64,000 bases of DNA, from assembly GCF_000772705.2 (NCBI RefSeq), contig NZ_JSBW02000021.1, forward strand, positions 18,789-82,788. Reading direction: 5' to 3'. The notes under the pieces are model-generated. The model was given only the letters and a program-made list of their open reading frames with translations. It had not been told where the DNA came from and did no database searches. Shown here piece after piece: positions 17,979 through 26,881 of this stretch (within the stretch, counting starts at the first letter, position 1; every line of letters starts with the position of its first letter). This DNA comes from Xanthomonas vasicola. Lineage in GTDB: Bacteria > Pseudomonadota > Gammaproteobacteria > Xanthomonadales > Xanthomonadaceae. Made by a program: the position numbers and the translations under genes.

Positions 17979-19035
17979 GTTCGATCAACGCAGTTGGTGG
18001 ACGCCGACGCCGGACGATGCCGCCTGGGCGCTGCCCGATGATCTGCGCGCGGCCGACCCGTTGAACGGGCACGACTGTGGCTGGGTCAACCAGATGCGCC
18101 CGTTCGTGCGCCATTTCAGTCAGCCGGGCGAACAGGTGTTCGACCCGTTTTGCGGCTTCGGCAGCACCTTGCTGGCAGCTGCGCTGGAAGGCCGCAACGC
18201 GCATGGCATGGAGATCGACCCAGCACGCGCGCAGTTGGCGCACACGCGCCTGCAGCGGCACGCGGTGGAAGCGCCGGTGGTAGTCGGCACACTGGTCAAT
18301 AAGACGCCAGCTGCGCCAATCGACCTGTGCCTGACCAACGTGCCGTATTTCGGCTGCCACTGGCAGGGCGAAGCGTTAACCGGCCAGCTCTATGCCAGTG
18401 GCGATTACGCCAGCTATCTGACCGGCATGCGTGCAGTGTTCCATGCGCTGCGCAAGCAACTGCGGTCCGGTGGAATGGGCGTGGCGATGGTGCAGAACGT
18501 GGTGGTCGGCGGCCGTGTGATTCCGCAGGCGTGGGACGTGGGCCGGATCCTGGCCAGCTTGTTCACGCTGCGCGAGGAGCGGGTGCTGTGCTACCAGCGT
18601 CCGGCAGCAGCGTTGGCGCACGCAAGCGCCGCGAGCAACCGCAGCCACGAATATGCGCTGATCTTCCAGCACAGCCGTGCCCGGCTGGATCTACAGCAGG
18701 CCGCGCAGCTGCTGCAGGCGCTGCACGCGCAGGGCCTGCCGGTGCTGGTACATGGCAGCTACGCGCGCTGGCTGGCGTCGCCGACGCTGATGCCGGCGGG
18801 CCCGGCCGATCTGGACCTGATGCTGCACGCCGAACAAGCGCTGTGGGACCACCTCACCCACTGGCTGCAGCAGCAGGGCTTCGCGCTGAGCCTATGGGGC
18901 GAGCCGTGCCGTGCCCCGGTGGCGCTGGCGGCGGTGCGTGCGCACCACTACCTGCGCGCCGAGCGCATCGGCGCCGATGGTCGCCGCCTGCAGGTGGACC
19001 TGCAATTGCCAGCGGATGAACCGCCGTTGCCCTGA
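17971..19035 (+). CDS. Methyltransferase fused to a nucleotidyltransferase-like domain
   Basis: 354 residues. The N-terminal two thirds is a SAM-dependent methyltransferase with motif I DPFCGFGSTLLAAALEG (58-74), the acidic loop MEID (80-83), and a motif IV-like LTNVPYF (121-127) where DNA or tRNA amino-methyltransferases have (D/N)PPY. The last 110 residues resemble a small nucleotidyltransferase: HGSYARWL at 261-268, then ADLDLML (D280, D282), and a third possible carboxylate in LQVDLQL (D343). That triad is the catalytic arrangement of polymerase-beta-type nucleotidyltransferases. The fusion is unusual and I know no named family. The start ATG lies within the end of the radical SAM gene. 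It could methylate DNA, tRNA or a nucleotide; nothing here decides. Confidence 0.75.
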   Translation: MDEFDQRSWWTPTPDDAAWALPDDLRAADPLNGHDCGWVNQMRPFVRHFSQPGEQVFDPFCGFGSTLLAAALEGRNAHGMEIDPARAQLAHTRLQRHAVEAPVVVGTLVNKTPAAPIDLCLTNVPYFGCHWQGEALTGQLYASGDYASYLTGMRAVFHALRKQLRSGGMGVAMVQNVVVGGRVIPQAWDVGRILASLFTLREERVLCYQRPAAALAHASAASNRSHEYALIFQHSRARLDLQQAAQLLQALHAQGLPVLVHGSYARWLASPTLMPAGPADLDLMLHAEQALWDHLTHWLQQQGFALSLWGEPCRAPVALAAVRAHHYLRAERIGADGRRLQVDLQLPADEPPLP

Positions 19036-19109
19036 CCCTGCAACGCGACGCCGCGCGCACATGGGTTGCCGCTATGCTCTGTGCCGGTTTTGGATGCCGG
19101 AATCTCCCA

Positions 19110-19883
19110 ATGTCTTGTTCTTCACTGATCGCGCGCGGCGCACTGCTTGCCGCGCTGGCAACCCTGGCTGGCTGCGGTGGCAGCAAGGGCGACACGATGC
19201 TGATGCGCGAGTCGTTCAATTCCGATGACACCTATTCGCGCAGCGTCGCGGCCAGTTCGCCGCAGGCCTGCGAGGCGGCGCGGCGCGTGCTGTTGAGTCA
19301 GGGTTACGCCGTGACACGCGCGGATGCCGCCGCGGTGGAAGGCAGCAAGAACTTCCAGCTCGAGGAAGCCGACCAGAGCGAGCAGCTCAACTTGCGCATT
19401 TCTTGCGCCACGCAGGACGGCGGCAAGGCGCAGGTGTTCGTGAGCGCGCTGCAGGACCGTTACGCGTTGAAGAAGAGCTCTACCTCGGCCAGCGTGGGCG
19501 TTGGCGTGCTGGGCTCGTTGTCGTTGCCGGTCGGTAGCAGCGGCGATTCGCTGGTGCGCGTGTCCAGCACCACGGTGCAGGATGCGGCCTTCTACAAGCG
19601 CTTTTTCGAACGTTTGAACTCGTATCTGCCCAAGGTCACTGAAGCGGTGCCGGCTGCCGTGAGTGCAGCGCCTGTGCCCCCACATGCGGCCACACCGGCG
19701 CCAGCAGCTGCAGTGCCGGCAACGCCTACAGCGAACACTCCAACGCCAACATCGCCTGCGCCCGCTGCAGCGGCTCCCGCGACAGTTGCACAACCGCCGG
19801 TTGCGCCATTGCCGGTTGAAGCGCAGGACCCACCCCCAGCACCGGCGAAGGTGCCGCCAAAAGAGCCCGCCACGCAGCCGTGA
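19110..19883 (+). CDS. Lipoprotein of the DUF2242 type
   Basis: 257 residues. Start at 19110 gives a lipoprotein signal with lipobox LATLAGC followed by GGSKGD. The folded part (about 35-165) includes ESFNSDDTYSRSV, ACEAARRVLLSQGYAV and ISCATQDGGKAQVFVSALQD, which fits the DUF2242 lipoprotein family known to me by name only. After residue 170 comes a low-complexity Pro/Ala/Thr tail of about 85 residues, likely a wall-spanning linker. Function is unknown. It has no operon partner: 75 bases separate it from the gene before and 124 from the gene after. Confidence 0.7.
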   Translation: MSCSSLIARGALLAALATLAGCGGSKGDTMLMRESFNSDDTYSRSVAASSPQACEAARRVLLSQGYAVTRADAAAVEGSKNFQLEEADQSEQLNLRISCATQDGGKAQVFVSALQDRYALKKSSTSASVGVGVLGSLSLPVGSSGDSLVRVSSTTVQDAAFYKRFFERLNSYLPKVTEAVPAAVSAAPVPPHAATPAPAAAVPATPTANTPTPTSPAPAAAAPATVAQPPVAPLPVEAQDPPPAPAKVPPKEPATQP

Positions 19884-20007
19884 TGGGGTATTCACGCTCC
19901 GCTCCAAAGCCTGAATAGCCAGGTGCGCGCTTCACGTTCTGTTCTCGACCCAGCGGCCAGAGTGCGCCCATGACTCGCCGAGCGGGCGAGAAACGTGGAG
20001 AACAACG

Positions 20008-20388
20008 ATGAAAATGCGCACCTCCCTGCTGGGTATTTCCCTGATTGGCCTGATGGCAACGAGCACCTTCGCCCAGGCTCAAAGCTATTCGCATCAGCAG
20101 CGCTATACGGAAGCAGACGAAGGCCGCAGGTTCAACGATGGCACCCGCGTCCGCTGCCGCAATGTCGAAGTGCAGAAGAACTCGACTGACCCCAACCGCA
20201 TCGGCGGCACGCTGGCTGGTGCCGCGATTGGTGGCTTGCTAGGTCACCAGGTCGGCGGCGGCAATGGCAAGAAGCTGGCGACCGTGGCAGGCGCAGTGGC
20301 GGGCGGCGCAGCCGGTCGCACCATCCAGGGCAATCGTCAGCAAGCCAACGGCAATCGTCAGGTCGAGCGCGTCTGCGAACGTCGCTGA
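20008..20388 (+). CDS. Exported glycine-zipper (2TM) protein
   Basis: 126 residues with a cleavable signal peptide (cut near TFAQA). The central region GTLAGAAIGGLLGHQVGGG and LATVAGAVAGGAAGR is a double glycine zipper, as in the Rickettsia 17 kDa antigen / YMGG family, which inserts in or associates with the outer membrane. The N- and C-terminal flanks each have a Cys (RCRNVEV and ERVCERR) that could pair. A short Gln/Asn-rich stretch follows the zipper. Role unknown, often envelope-stress related in relatives. It is monocistronic, with its own terminator. Confidence 0.85.
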   Translation: MKMRTSLLGISLIGLMATSTFAQAQSYSHQQRYTEADEGRRFNDGTRVRCRNVEVQKNSTDPNRIGGTLAGAAIGGLLGHQVGGGNGKKLATVAGAVAGGAAGRTIQGNRQQANGNRQVERVCERR

Positions 20389-20420
20389 GCCTGGCGAAGT
20401 GATTCGTCTGAATTGATTGC

Positions 20421-20446
20421 GAGCCCCGGCCATGCCGGGGCTTTCT
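20421..20446 (+). terminator. Rho-independent terminator after the glycine-zipper gene
   Basis: GAGCCCCGGC-CAT-GCCGGGGCTTTCT: a nine- to ten-pair GC stem with a short T-rich tail, 33 bases after the stop. Confidence 0.85.
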
Positions 20447-20558
20447 ATGTCTGAGGGTGTGGCGCCGTGCCGACGATTGATGGTGCATGTCATCGATGAG
20501 TTCCGCCCATGTGCGAAGCGGCACATCGTTGCGGCGATCAATCTCTGCGCCGAGGTCG

Positions 20559-21902
20559 ATGTCGATGTGGCATGCGGGCAGGCGCAGATGTGCTGCGGTG
20601 GTCTGTGCAAGCGCATTTCTCGCGGTGCAGCTGCTGCAGGTAGCGGCTGCTGCACCGAGCGAAACCGCAAACGCCGCGAGCGCAGATTGTGTGGAAGCAC
20701 TGTTGCGCCGACTGGGCTGGAAAATCCATCGCGCCGCGGTGAGCGCGCCGGTACTACAGCGTGGCGAACCGTGTACGCGTGTCTCGCTTGCGCAAGCGCA
20801 AGCCGCGGGCGATCTGCAGCTAACGCTTCCGGCCGACTGGAACACGCACCAGCGCGGCGCAGCGCTCACCGCCGTGCTGGACGATGCGGCCACGCACTGC
20901 GCCTATGCGTTCGAACTCGGTGCAGCGACCCGCCGTGCGGTAACGCAATTACAGAACAACCCGCACTACCGTTTTTCAGCAGTGCAGCTGGGTTGGATCG
21001 GATTTGGCTGGCGTGGCGCAGCAGCGCAGGGCTGGAGTGGTTTTCGCAGTTTCGGTCGCGGGTATCAGCCGCGCGGCAGCAATGCGCAGGCGTTGGATGC
21101 GTTCTATCGCGGGCAGGTGCGCTCCGAATGCGGCGTGGGCCGGCAAGTAGCGCAGCTCGCCACACAGCGCGAGTTGTTTGGCGATGCTGGATTCGACCAG
21201 GCGTTTACGCCTGGCGAACTCTCGATTGGCACGTTTCTGACCTTGCACGACACCGACAGCATTCTGCTCGGTGCGCATGCTGGCGAATTTTTCGCCGACG
21301 GCAAGGCGGTGAAGAGCTCGCAACTCGGGCGGCAAGCGTTTGTCGGCGCGCCGGGGTTTATTGCGCATGTGTTCGACAAATCCTATCTGGATGACATCCA
21401 CAATCAGGCCGAAAATTTCGTGGTGGTGGACGTCAGCGATGCAGCCGCGCAAGCGCTGGCACTGCACGGCGGGTTTGCGTATTACGACGCGCGCAGCCGG
21501 CAGATCTGGGAGCTGGCCAAACAGCTGCGTGGGCCTGGCAAGCGCCGCTTCGAGCGCCTGCTTTACGAGCGCGATGCAGCGTTGCGCGCCACGCTCGACC
21601 CGCAGCAGCAGACCCAGCTGCAGCAGTTGCAGACCCTGCTGGACGACCCGTTTTACCAGGGATTTTTAGTCTATGTGCATCCCAAGGGCACCAAGCCGAT
21701 CGGCTATCACGTGGCGCGCCTGCTCGACCGTAACCCGCGCACGCCGTATGCCATCGACCTGACCTTGCACAATCTGCGCACCACCTTGTATTGGCGGTGG
21801 ATCGACTGGCAGCTGCAGCAATGCAGCGCCGCCACCGCGGCGGAACAATCCATTGAGAATTCCGCCACGCCAGCGTACGCCGGGCGTGGCACCCTGCACT
21901 GA
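20559..21902 (+). CDS. Exported protein of unknown function
   Basis: 447 residues from the ATG at 20559, which puts a signal peptide at the start (CAAVVCASAFLAVQLLQVAA); an ATG at 20487 would add 24 residues. I do not recognise a family. Visible features: a Cys in the mature N-terminus (ADCVEALLRRLGW), a middle part with FGRGYQPRGSNAQALDAFYR and CGVGRQVAQLATQREL, a beta-rich segment GTFLTLHDTDSILLGAHAGE, and a C-terminal segment with QLQQLQTLLDDPFYQGFLV and YVHPKGTKPIGYH. One hydrophobic patch (FSAVQLGWIGFGW) may pack rather than span. It precedes the 6-phosphogluconate dehydrogenase gene by 20 bases and may be co-transcribed, without an obvious functional link. Confidence 0.7.
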   Translation: MSMWHAGRRRCAAVVCASAFLAVQLLQVAAAAPSETANAASADCVEALLRRLGWKIHRAAVSAPVLQRGEPCTRVSLAQAQAAGDLQLTLPADWNTHQRGAALTAVLDDAATHCAYAFELGAATRRAVTQLQNNPHYRFSAVQLGWIGFGWRGAAAQGWSGFRSFGRGYQPRGSNAQALDAFYRGQVRSECGVGRQVAQLATQRELFGDAGFDQAFTPGELSIGTFLTLHDTDSILLGAHAGEFFADGKAVKSSQLGRQAFVGAPGFIAHVFDKSYLDDIHNQAENFVVVDVSDAAAQALALHGGFAYYDARSRQIWELAKQLRGPGKRRFERLLYERDAALRATLDPQQQTQLQQLQTLLDDPFYQGFLVYVHPKGTKPIGYHVARLLDRNPRTPYAIDLTLHNLRTTLYWRWIDWQLQQCSAATAAEQSIENSATPAYAGRGTLH

Positions 21903-21922
21903 TCAACGTATGAGGAGCGATT

Positions 21923-22864
21923 ATGGAACTTGGTATGGTGGGACTGGGCCGCATGGGCGCCAACATGGCCGAGCGCCTGGTCAACGGCGGGCATCGCGTG
22001 CATGGCTACGACCCGGGCGCGAATGCGCGCACCAGCGCGCAAGCCAAGGGTATTGTCACGGCCGATGCGCTGGTAGCGCTGGTGTCCGCACTGCCGAGCC
22101 CGCGCGTGGTGTGGCTGATGGTGCCAGCGGGCAAGATCGTCGATGACACCCTGGCCCAGCTGTTGCCCCTGCTGCAGGCCGGCGACATCGTCATCGACGG
22201 CGGCAATTCGTACTACAAGGATTCGCAACGTCGCGCCGCGCTGCTGCAGGCCAGCGGCATTGCGTTTGTCGACTGCGGCACCAGCGGCGGCATCTGGGGG
22301 CTGCAGGAAGGCTACAGCCTGATGGTGGGTGGCGATGAAGCGGCCGTGACTGCGTTGCATCCGATCCTGGCAACGCTCGCGCCGGCGCCGGACAAGGGCT
22401 GGGGACGCGTCGGCCCGAGCGGTGCCGGCCACTTCACCAAGATGGTCCACAACGGAATCGAATACGGAATGATGCAGGCTTATGCGGAAGGCTTCGCGCT
22501 GATGCAGCACAAGACCGATTTCGCGCTGGACCTGCACCAGGTTGCCGAGATCTGGCGCGACGGCAGCGTGGTGCGCTCCTGGTTGCTGGATCTCACTGCC
22601 GATGCGTTGACGCATAACCCGACCATGGCCGGCATCGCGCCGTTTGTGGCCGACTCGGGCGAAGGCCGCTGGACGGTGGCCGAGGCGATCGATCTGGAAG
22701 TCTCGGCACCGGTCATCACCTTGTCGCTGATGGAACGACTGCGCTCGCGCGACAAGGATTCGTTCACCGACAAACTGCTCGCGGCGATGCGCAACCAGTT
22801 CGGTGGCCACGCCGTGATGACCACCACCTCTGCAGCGCCGACGATCGGCAGCAAGGACGCGTAA
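21923..22864 (+). CDS. gnd: 6-phosphogluconate dehydrogenase, decarboxylating, short NAD-type
   Basis: 313 residues, the short GntZ/YqeC class rather than the 470-residue Gnd class. It oxidises and decarboxylates 6-phosphogluconate to ribulose 5-phosphate. The Rossmann motif is GMVGLGRMGANMAERL, and the Asp in HGYDPGAN after beta-2 favours NAD over NADP. The substrate-binding signatures IDGGNSYYKDSQRR, DCGTSGGIWGLQEGYSLMVG and the catalytic-Lys region FTKMVHNGIEYGMMQAY are intact. A good ribosome site (GAGGAG) lies upstream. Confidence 0.93.
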   Translation: MELGMVGLGRMGANMAERLVNGGHRVHGYDPGANARTSAQAKGIVTADALVALVSALPSPRVVWLMVPAGKIVDDTLAQLLPLLQAGDIVIDGGNSYYKDSQRRAALLQASGIAFVDCGTSGGIWGLQEGYSLMVGGDEAAVTALHPILATLAPAPDKGWGRVGPSGAGHFTKMVHNGIEYGMMQAYAEGFALMQHKTDFALDLHQVAEIWRDGSVVRSWLLDLTADALTHNPTMAGIAPFVADSGEGRWTVAEAIDLEVSAPVITLSLMERLRSRDKDSFTDKLLAAMRNQFGGHAVMTTTSAAPTIGSKDA

Positions 22865-23202
22865 GCGGTCCGATGCACCAACGCTGCGCGCCTGGATTGC
22901 GGGGCGCAGCGTCGGTCTTGCAGAACATCAGCATTTCGAGCGAACACATCATTGCGTTCGCAACATTGCGCGGAATTAGCAACGTCGCCGCGTTGTTGCG
23001 GGCCTGATGCAACGAGGCAGCATTGCTGCCAAGCACCGCGCATCATGCTCCACGTACGGCACGCTTCGCGCTAAGCGACGGCCATCAAGTACAGCGCCCG
23101 CAACCATTACGCCTACCGCACACAGCGAGCAGGGTTGCTCACCTGCAGATGCGGGCACGCAAGCGCTGCTCATATACCTCGCCCTGTGCTGACTTTTCGG
23201 CG
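22865..23202. other. Intergenic region between converging genes
   Basis: These 338 bases contain no supported gene. A near-perfect inverted repeat GGCAGCA-T-TGCTGCC occurs at 23016-23030. No T-run terminator was found for either converging gene. Confidence 0.5.
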
Positions 23203-24261
23203 TTACAGCCCGCGTGCAGCATCCAACCACTGCACCTTGCCATCTGCAGCGCTGCGTTGCGCAAGTTCCACCAGCTGCATCAGCTGCACCGCGTCGCTGC
23301 CGCTGACCGGCGCCGGACCGGTGCCGGCCAGCGCGTCGCGAAAGGCGGTGTAGTACTGCCGATAGTCGCCCGGCAGGTTGTCGGGTTGATGCGTGTGGAC
23401 ACGGCCTTCGTCATCGACGCGGGTGAGCGTGCCCGCTAATGGATCGACGCCCCAGCCGACCGTGCCGGGGCGTCGCCCGGCCCGCAGCTGGTCTTCCTGC
23501 GTATCCATGCCGTGCTTGAGGTAACTGCCGCGCGTGCCATGCACGGCGAAGCGTAGGCTGCCATCGGCCACCAGCGACCCCGCATGCAGAATCACGCGCA
23601 GCCGCGGGTAGTGCAGGGTGACGTGGAAATAATCGACGCTGCGTGCCTGATCGCGCTGACGTTGCAGGTCCGCGCTGATGCCCTGCGGCACACCGAACAA
23701 CTGCAGCGACTGATCAAGCACATGTGGTCCCAGGTCGTACCAGAGCCCGGCGCCGGGACTATCGCTCTCGCGCCAACGGTCGCGTACTTGCGGGCGATAG
23801 CGGTCGAAGTGGGAATGGAACTCCACCACCTCGCCGAGCTGGCCTTCTTCAATCAGCCGGCGCACGGTGAGAAAGTCCGCATCCCAGCGGCGATTCTGAA
23901 ACACGCTGATGATGCGTCCCGCTGCATTGGCGGCATCGACCATCTGCTGCGCCTGCGCAACGTCCAGTGCGAATGGTTTATCCACCAGCACATGTTTTCC
24001 AGCGGCAAGCGCCTGCAGCGCGAACGGCGCATGGGTCTGGTTGGGGGTGGCCAAGACCACTGCGTCCAATGCGGGATCGGCCAATGCACTGTCGAGGTCG
24101 GCAAGTACGTTGATGCCGGGAAAATCGGCCTGTGCTTGCTGCGGCTTGGACGACACCACGCTGTGCAACTGCAGGCCTGGGGTGCTCGCGATCAGCGGTG
24201 CATGAAACGTGCGGCCGACATAGCCGTAGCCGACGACGGCCAGATTGAACGGTTTAGGCAT
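23203..24261 (-). CDS. Gfo/Idh/MocA-family NAD(P)-dependent oxidoreductase
   Basis: 352 residues from the ATG at 24261; the frame is open far upstream, but the Rossmann start MPKPFNLAVVGYGYVGRTFH fixes it. Signatures: GYGYVGR (dinucleotide binding), ATPNQTHAPFALQALAAGKH and VDKPFALD (family Lys-Pro), and the GLWYDLGPHVLDQSLQLFG segment with the usual catalytic-region His. Members oxidise or epimerise sugars, inositols or sugar derivatives; the substrate is not evident. It is closest in feel to the YdgJ/YvaA subgroup. It is a single gene, divergent from the BON-domain gene. Confidence 0.88.
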   Translation of the reverse strand: MPKPFNLAVVGYGYVGRTFHAPLIASTPGLQLHSVVSSKPQQAQADFPGINVLADLDSALADPALDAVVLATPNQTHAPFALQALAAGKHVLVDKPFALDVAQAQQMVDAANAAGRIISVFQNRRWDADFLTVRRLIEEGQLGEVVEFHSHFDRYRPQVRDRWRESDSPGAGLWYDLGPHVLDQSLQLFGVPQGISADLQRQRDQARSVDYFHVTLHYPRLRVILHAGSLVADGSLRFAVHGTRGSYLKHGMDTQEDQLRAGRRPGTVGWGVDPLAGTLTRVDDEGRVHTHQPDNLPGDYRQYYTAFRDALAGTGPAPVSGSDAVQLMQLVELAQRSAADGKVQWLDAARGL

Positions 24262-24412
24262 TGAAAACGGTTCATCGCAACGACCAAGGGAATCCGCATG
24301 GTATTGCACCTGCCCGTGTGCGCAGGGTTCACAACCTCTGCATGTCACAGTCACGTCTGCTCGACGAGCGCCACCGCAAGCTGCGCCCACGTTCAACAGT
24401 GAGGTACCTGGT

Positions 24413-24784
24413 ATGAAGAACATGATCAATGCACGCAAGTTGCTGGCTCTGTCGCTGTCGTTCGGTCTGACCCTTGGCGCGTCGCAGGCATTCGCGGCCC
24501 CGCAGGAACATGCCGACCACAAGGACCACGCTGCTGGCATGAATGAGTCCAAGAAGCCGGTCACCGACACCTGGATCACCACCAAGGTCAAGGCTGATCT
24601 GTTGGCTACCGATAACGTCGCTGGCACCGATGTGAAGGTCGAGACCAAGAACGGCATCGTGACCCTGACCGGCGCCGTCGCCACCCAGGCTGAGCACGAC
24701 AAGGCCGTGGCCGTTGCAAAGGGCATCGAAGGCGTCAAGAGCGTCAAGTCGACCGGTCTGAAGGTCACCGCTGCGAAGAAGTAA
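24413..24784 (+). CDS. Periplasmic BON-domain protein
   Basis: 123 residues with a signal peptide (cut near AFAAP), a short His/Asp-rich segment (EHADHKDHAAGMN) that could bind metal, then one BON domain (DTWITTKVKADLLATDNVAG through NGIVTLTGAVATQAEHDKAV). BON domains bind phospholipid or envelope partners; OsmY and related stress proteins contain two, this has one. Osmotic or envelope stress function is inferred from the family. A strong terminator follows. Confidence 0.9.
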   Translation: MKNMINARKLLALSLSFGLTLGASQAFAAPQEHADHKDHAAGMNESKKPVTDTWITTKVKADLLATDNVAGTDVKVETKNGIVTLTGAVATQAEHDKAVAVAKGIEGVKSVKSTGLKVTAAKK

Positions 24785-24838
24785 ACGCGGCCGCTGCGAA
24801 TGCTGGGTCTGCCGAGGCGAGGCGGCGGACCCGAGCAC

Positions 24839-24868
24839 AAGGCGCACTCCACGGAGTGCGCCTTTTTT
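24839..24868 (+). terminator. Rho-independent terminator after the BON gene
   Basis: AAGGCGCACTCCACGGAGTGCGCCTTTTTT: a ten- to eleven-pair GC-rich stem followed by six T, 55 bases after the stop. Confidence 0.95.
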
Positions 24869-25021
24869 CGTCCTGAAGAAACCGCCCGGCGAGCCGATAG
24901 ACGGCAAGGTGCTCGCGCTGCTTTCACGTTTGCTGCACGTATGCTATGCCCATTCAGCTATGTCACGGGCGAGCGTGATTTCTCTGAATCATTAATCTGG
25001 AAAGTGCCATGATCGGAGACA

Positions 25022-26881
25022 ATGCCGGTCTGTCCTTGGCCCCTGCAGCGAGCGGAAACCGATCTAGCAATGCACACAACGGTCCAAGCAGACAAATGGG
25101 ATCGCTGGCGCCTGCCTTTGTTGGCGGTTGCCGTGTTCCTGATTGTGGTGGTGCCGTCGTTGCTACTGCAGCAGATGGCGCGCAACGCCAATCAGGCAGC
25201 GGTGTGGGTGTTGCATAGCCAGGAAGTGCAGGAAACCGCGCAGCGGCTGGAAGCGGCGATGCGCGATACCGAATCGGCGGCGCTGATGCGCTCGCACGGA
25301 GTGGAGCGCGAGGCGCTGCGTGAGCGCATGCGTCGCGGGCGACGCGAGTCGCTGGCTGCGGTGCAGCGCTTGATCGAACTGACCAGGGACAACCCGGCGC
25401 AGTTGGTGCGCATCGGGCGCATCCAGAGCACCATCGAGCGGCGTCTGCTGCTGGCCGATCGTATTGCAGTGACCACTGCGCCGGAGCAGATCCGCGCACT
25501 GATCAACGACATGACGGTAAACAACCCGATCCGTACGCTGATCGACGACCTGCAAAGCGCCGAAGGCCGTTTGTTGGCGCTACGCAATGCACGCGCCGAG
25601 ACCGAGCGCATGCATTACGCGCTGCTGAGCTGGGCGACGCTGGCTGTGCAGCTGCTATTGCTGGGCACGGTGACCTGGCTGCTGCAGCGGCAGATCCGGC
25701 GCCGGCTGGCGGCCGAGCAGGAATACCTGCGCGCCAACGGCCGCGCAAGCTCGGTGCTGCAGACCGTGCGCGAGCCGATCGTGTTGCTGGATGCCAACCA
25801 ACACATCGTGTTGCACAACCCCGCCTTCGCCGAACTCTACGGCCTGGAAGAGCGCGGCAACGAATCGATGGCGCTGGAGGATGTGGGCGAGGGCGTGTGG
25901 CGCGATAACCAGATCCATCAGCGGCTGGCCGACGTGTTGCTGCGTGGCCGCGAACTGTGGGATTACGAACATGAGCAGCGCGGCGCCGATGGCGTGCTGC
26001 GCACCATGTTGATCAACGCACGCCGCATGCCGCTGCCCGACACCACCGATGAAAACGTGGTGCTGATGACGGTGAGCGACATCAGCCTGCAAAAGAGCGC
26101 GCAGATGCGCATCCAGGAGCTCAACCGGCAGATGGAAGGCAAGGTAGAGCAAGTGTCTGAGGTCAACCGCGAGCTGGAAGCTTTCAGCTATTCGGTTTCG
26201 CACGATCTGCGTGCGCCGTTGCGGCACGTGGCCGGATTCTCCGACAAGCTGGCCCGCCATCTGGGCGATGCGGCCGACGAGAAATCGCGCCATTACATGG
26301 AAGTGATCAGTAGCTCGGCGCGACGCATGGCCTCGCTGATCGACGACCTGCTGGTGTATTCGCGCCTGGGCCGCAGTGCACTGCGTCTGCAGGCGGTGGA
26401 CATGCAATCGCTGGTGGCCGAGACGCGCGCGATTTTGGATGCCAACGTGCAGAGCGAAAACACCGGCCACCGCGTGGATTGGCACATCGCGCCGCTGCCG
26501 GTGCTGGTGGCCGACGAAAACATGATGCGCCAGCTGTGGATGAACCTGCTCGGCAATGCGGTCAAGTACAGCGCCAAGCGCGAGGTGGCCAAGGTCGAGG
26601 TCACCTACACGCCGATGGCCGACGGCGGCCATCAGTTCAGCGTGCGCGACAACGGTGCCGGTTTCGATATGGAATACAGCGGCAAATTGTTCGGTGTGTT
26701 CCAACGGTTGCACAAGGCCAGCGAATACGCTGGTACCGGTATTGGTCTGGCCAGCGTGCGGCGCGTCTTGACGCGTCACGGCGGCCGGGTCTGGGCCGAA
26801 GGCGTCGTCGACGAAGGCGCCACGTTTTATTTCGTGTTACCCCCTGCGCTTGAAGCGCCCAACCAAGAGTTCAGTGTATGA
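25022..26881 (+). CDS. Membrane sensor histidine kinase with periplasmic helical sensor and PAS domain
   Basis: 619 residues from 25022; an in-frame ATG at 25070 is an equally good start. Two membrane helices (about 31-51 and 200-220) bracket a periplasmic helical domain of about 150 residues, CHASE3-like in size. A PAS domain (about 240-350) follows, then a coiled linker, the dimerisation box FSYSVSHDLRAPLRHV with the phospho-accepting His, and the ATPase domain (NLLGNAVKYS, VRDNGAGFDM, GTGIGLASVRRV). The F-box 'FGVFQRLHKASEYAGTGIGL' is of the type found in phytochrome-like and Rcp-coupled kinases. Its stop overlaps the start of a CheY-like regulator by four bases, so the pair is coupled and that regulator is the likely partner. 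Confidence 0.93.
   Translation: MPVCPWPLQRAETDLAMHTTVQADKWDRWRLPLLAVAVFLIVVVPSLLLQQMARNANQAAVWVLHSQEVQETAQRLEAAMRDTESAALMRSHGVEREALRERMRRGRRESLAAVQRLIELTRDNPAQLVRIGRIQSTIERRLLLADRIAVTTAPEQIRALINDMTVNNPIRTLIDDLQSAEGRLLALRNARAETERMHYALLSWATLAVQLLLLGTVTWLLQRQIRRRLAAEQEYLRANGRASSVLQTVREPIVLLDANQHIVLHNPAFAELYGLEERGNESMALEDVGEGVWRDNQIHQRLADVLLRGRELWDYEHEQRGADGVLRTMLINARRMPLPDTTDENVVLMTVSDISLQKSAQMRIQELNRQMEGKVEQVSEVNRELEAFSYSVSHDLRAPLRHVAGFSDKLARHLGDAADEKSRHYMEVISSSARRMASLIDDLLVYSRLGRSALRLQAVDMQSLVAETRAILDANVQSENTGHRVDWHIAPLPVLVADENMMRQLWMNLLGNAVKYSAKREVAKVEVTYTPMADGGHQFSVRDNGAGFDMEYSGKLFGVFQRLHKASEYAGTGIGLASVRRVLTRHGGRVWAEGVVDEGATFYFVLPPALEAPNQEFSV

Noticed and set aside
23203..24927. 574-residue reading of the Gfo/Idh/MocA gene
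   Set aside because: The first 222 codons lie antisense to the BON gene and its terminator; the Rossmann start at 24261 is the true N-terminus.
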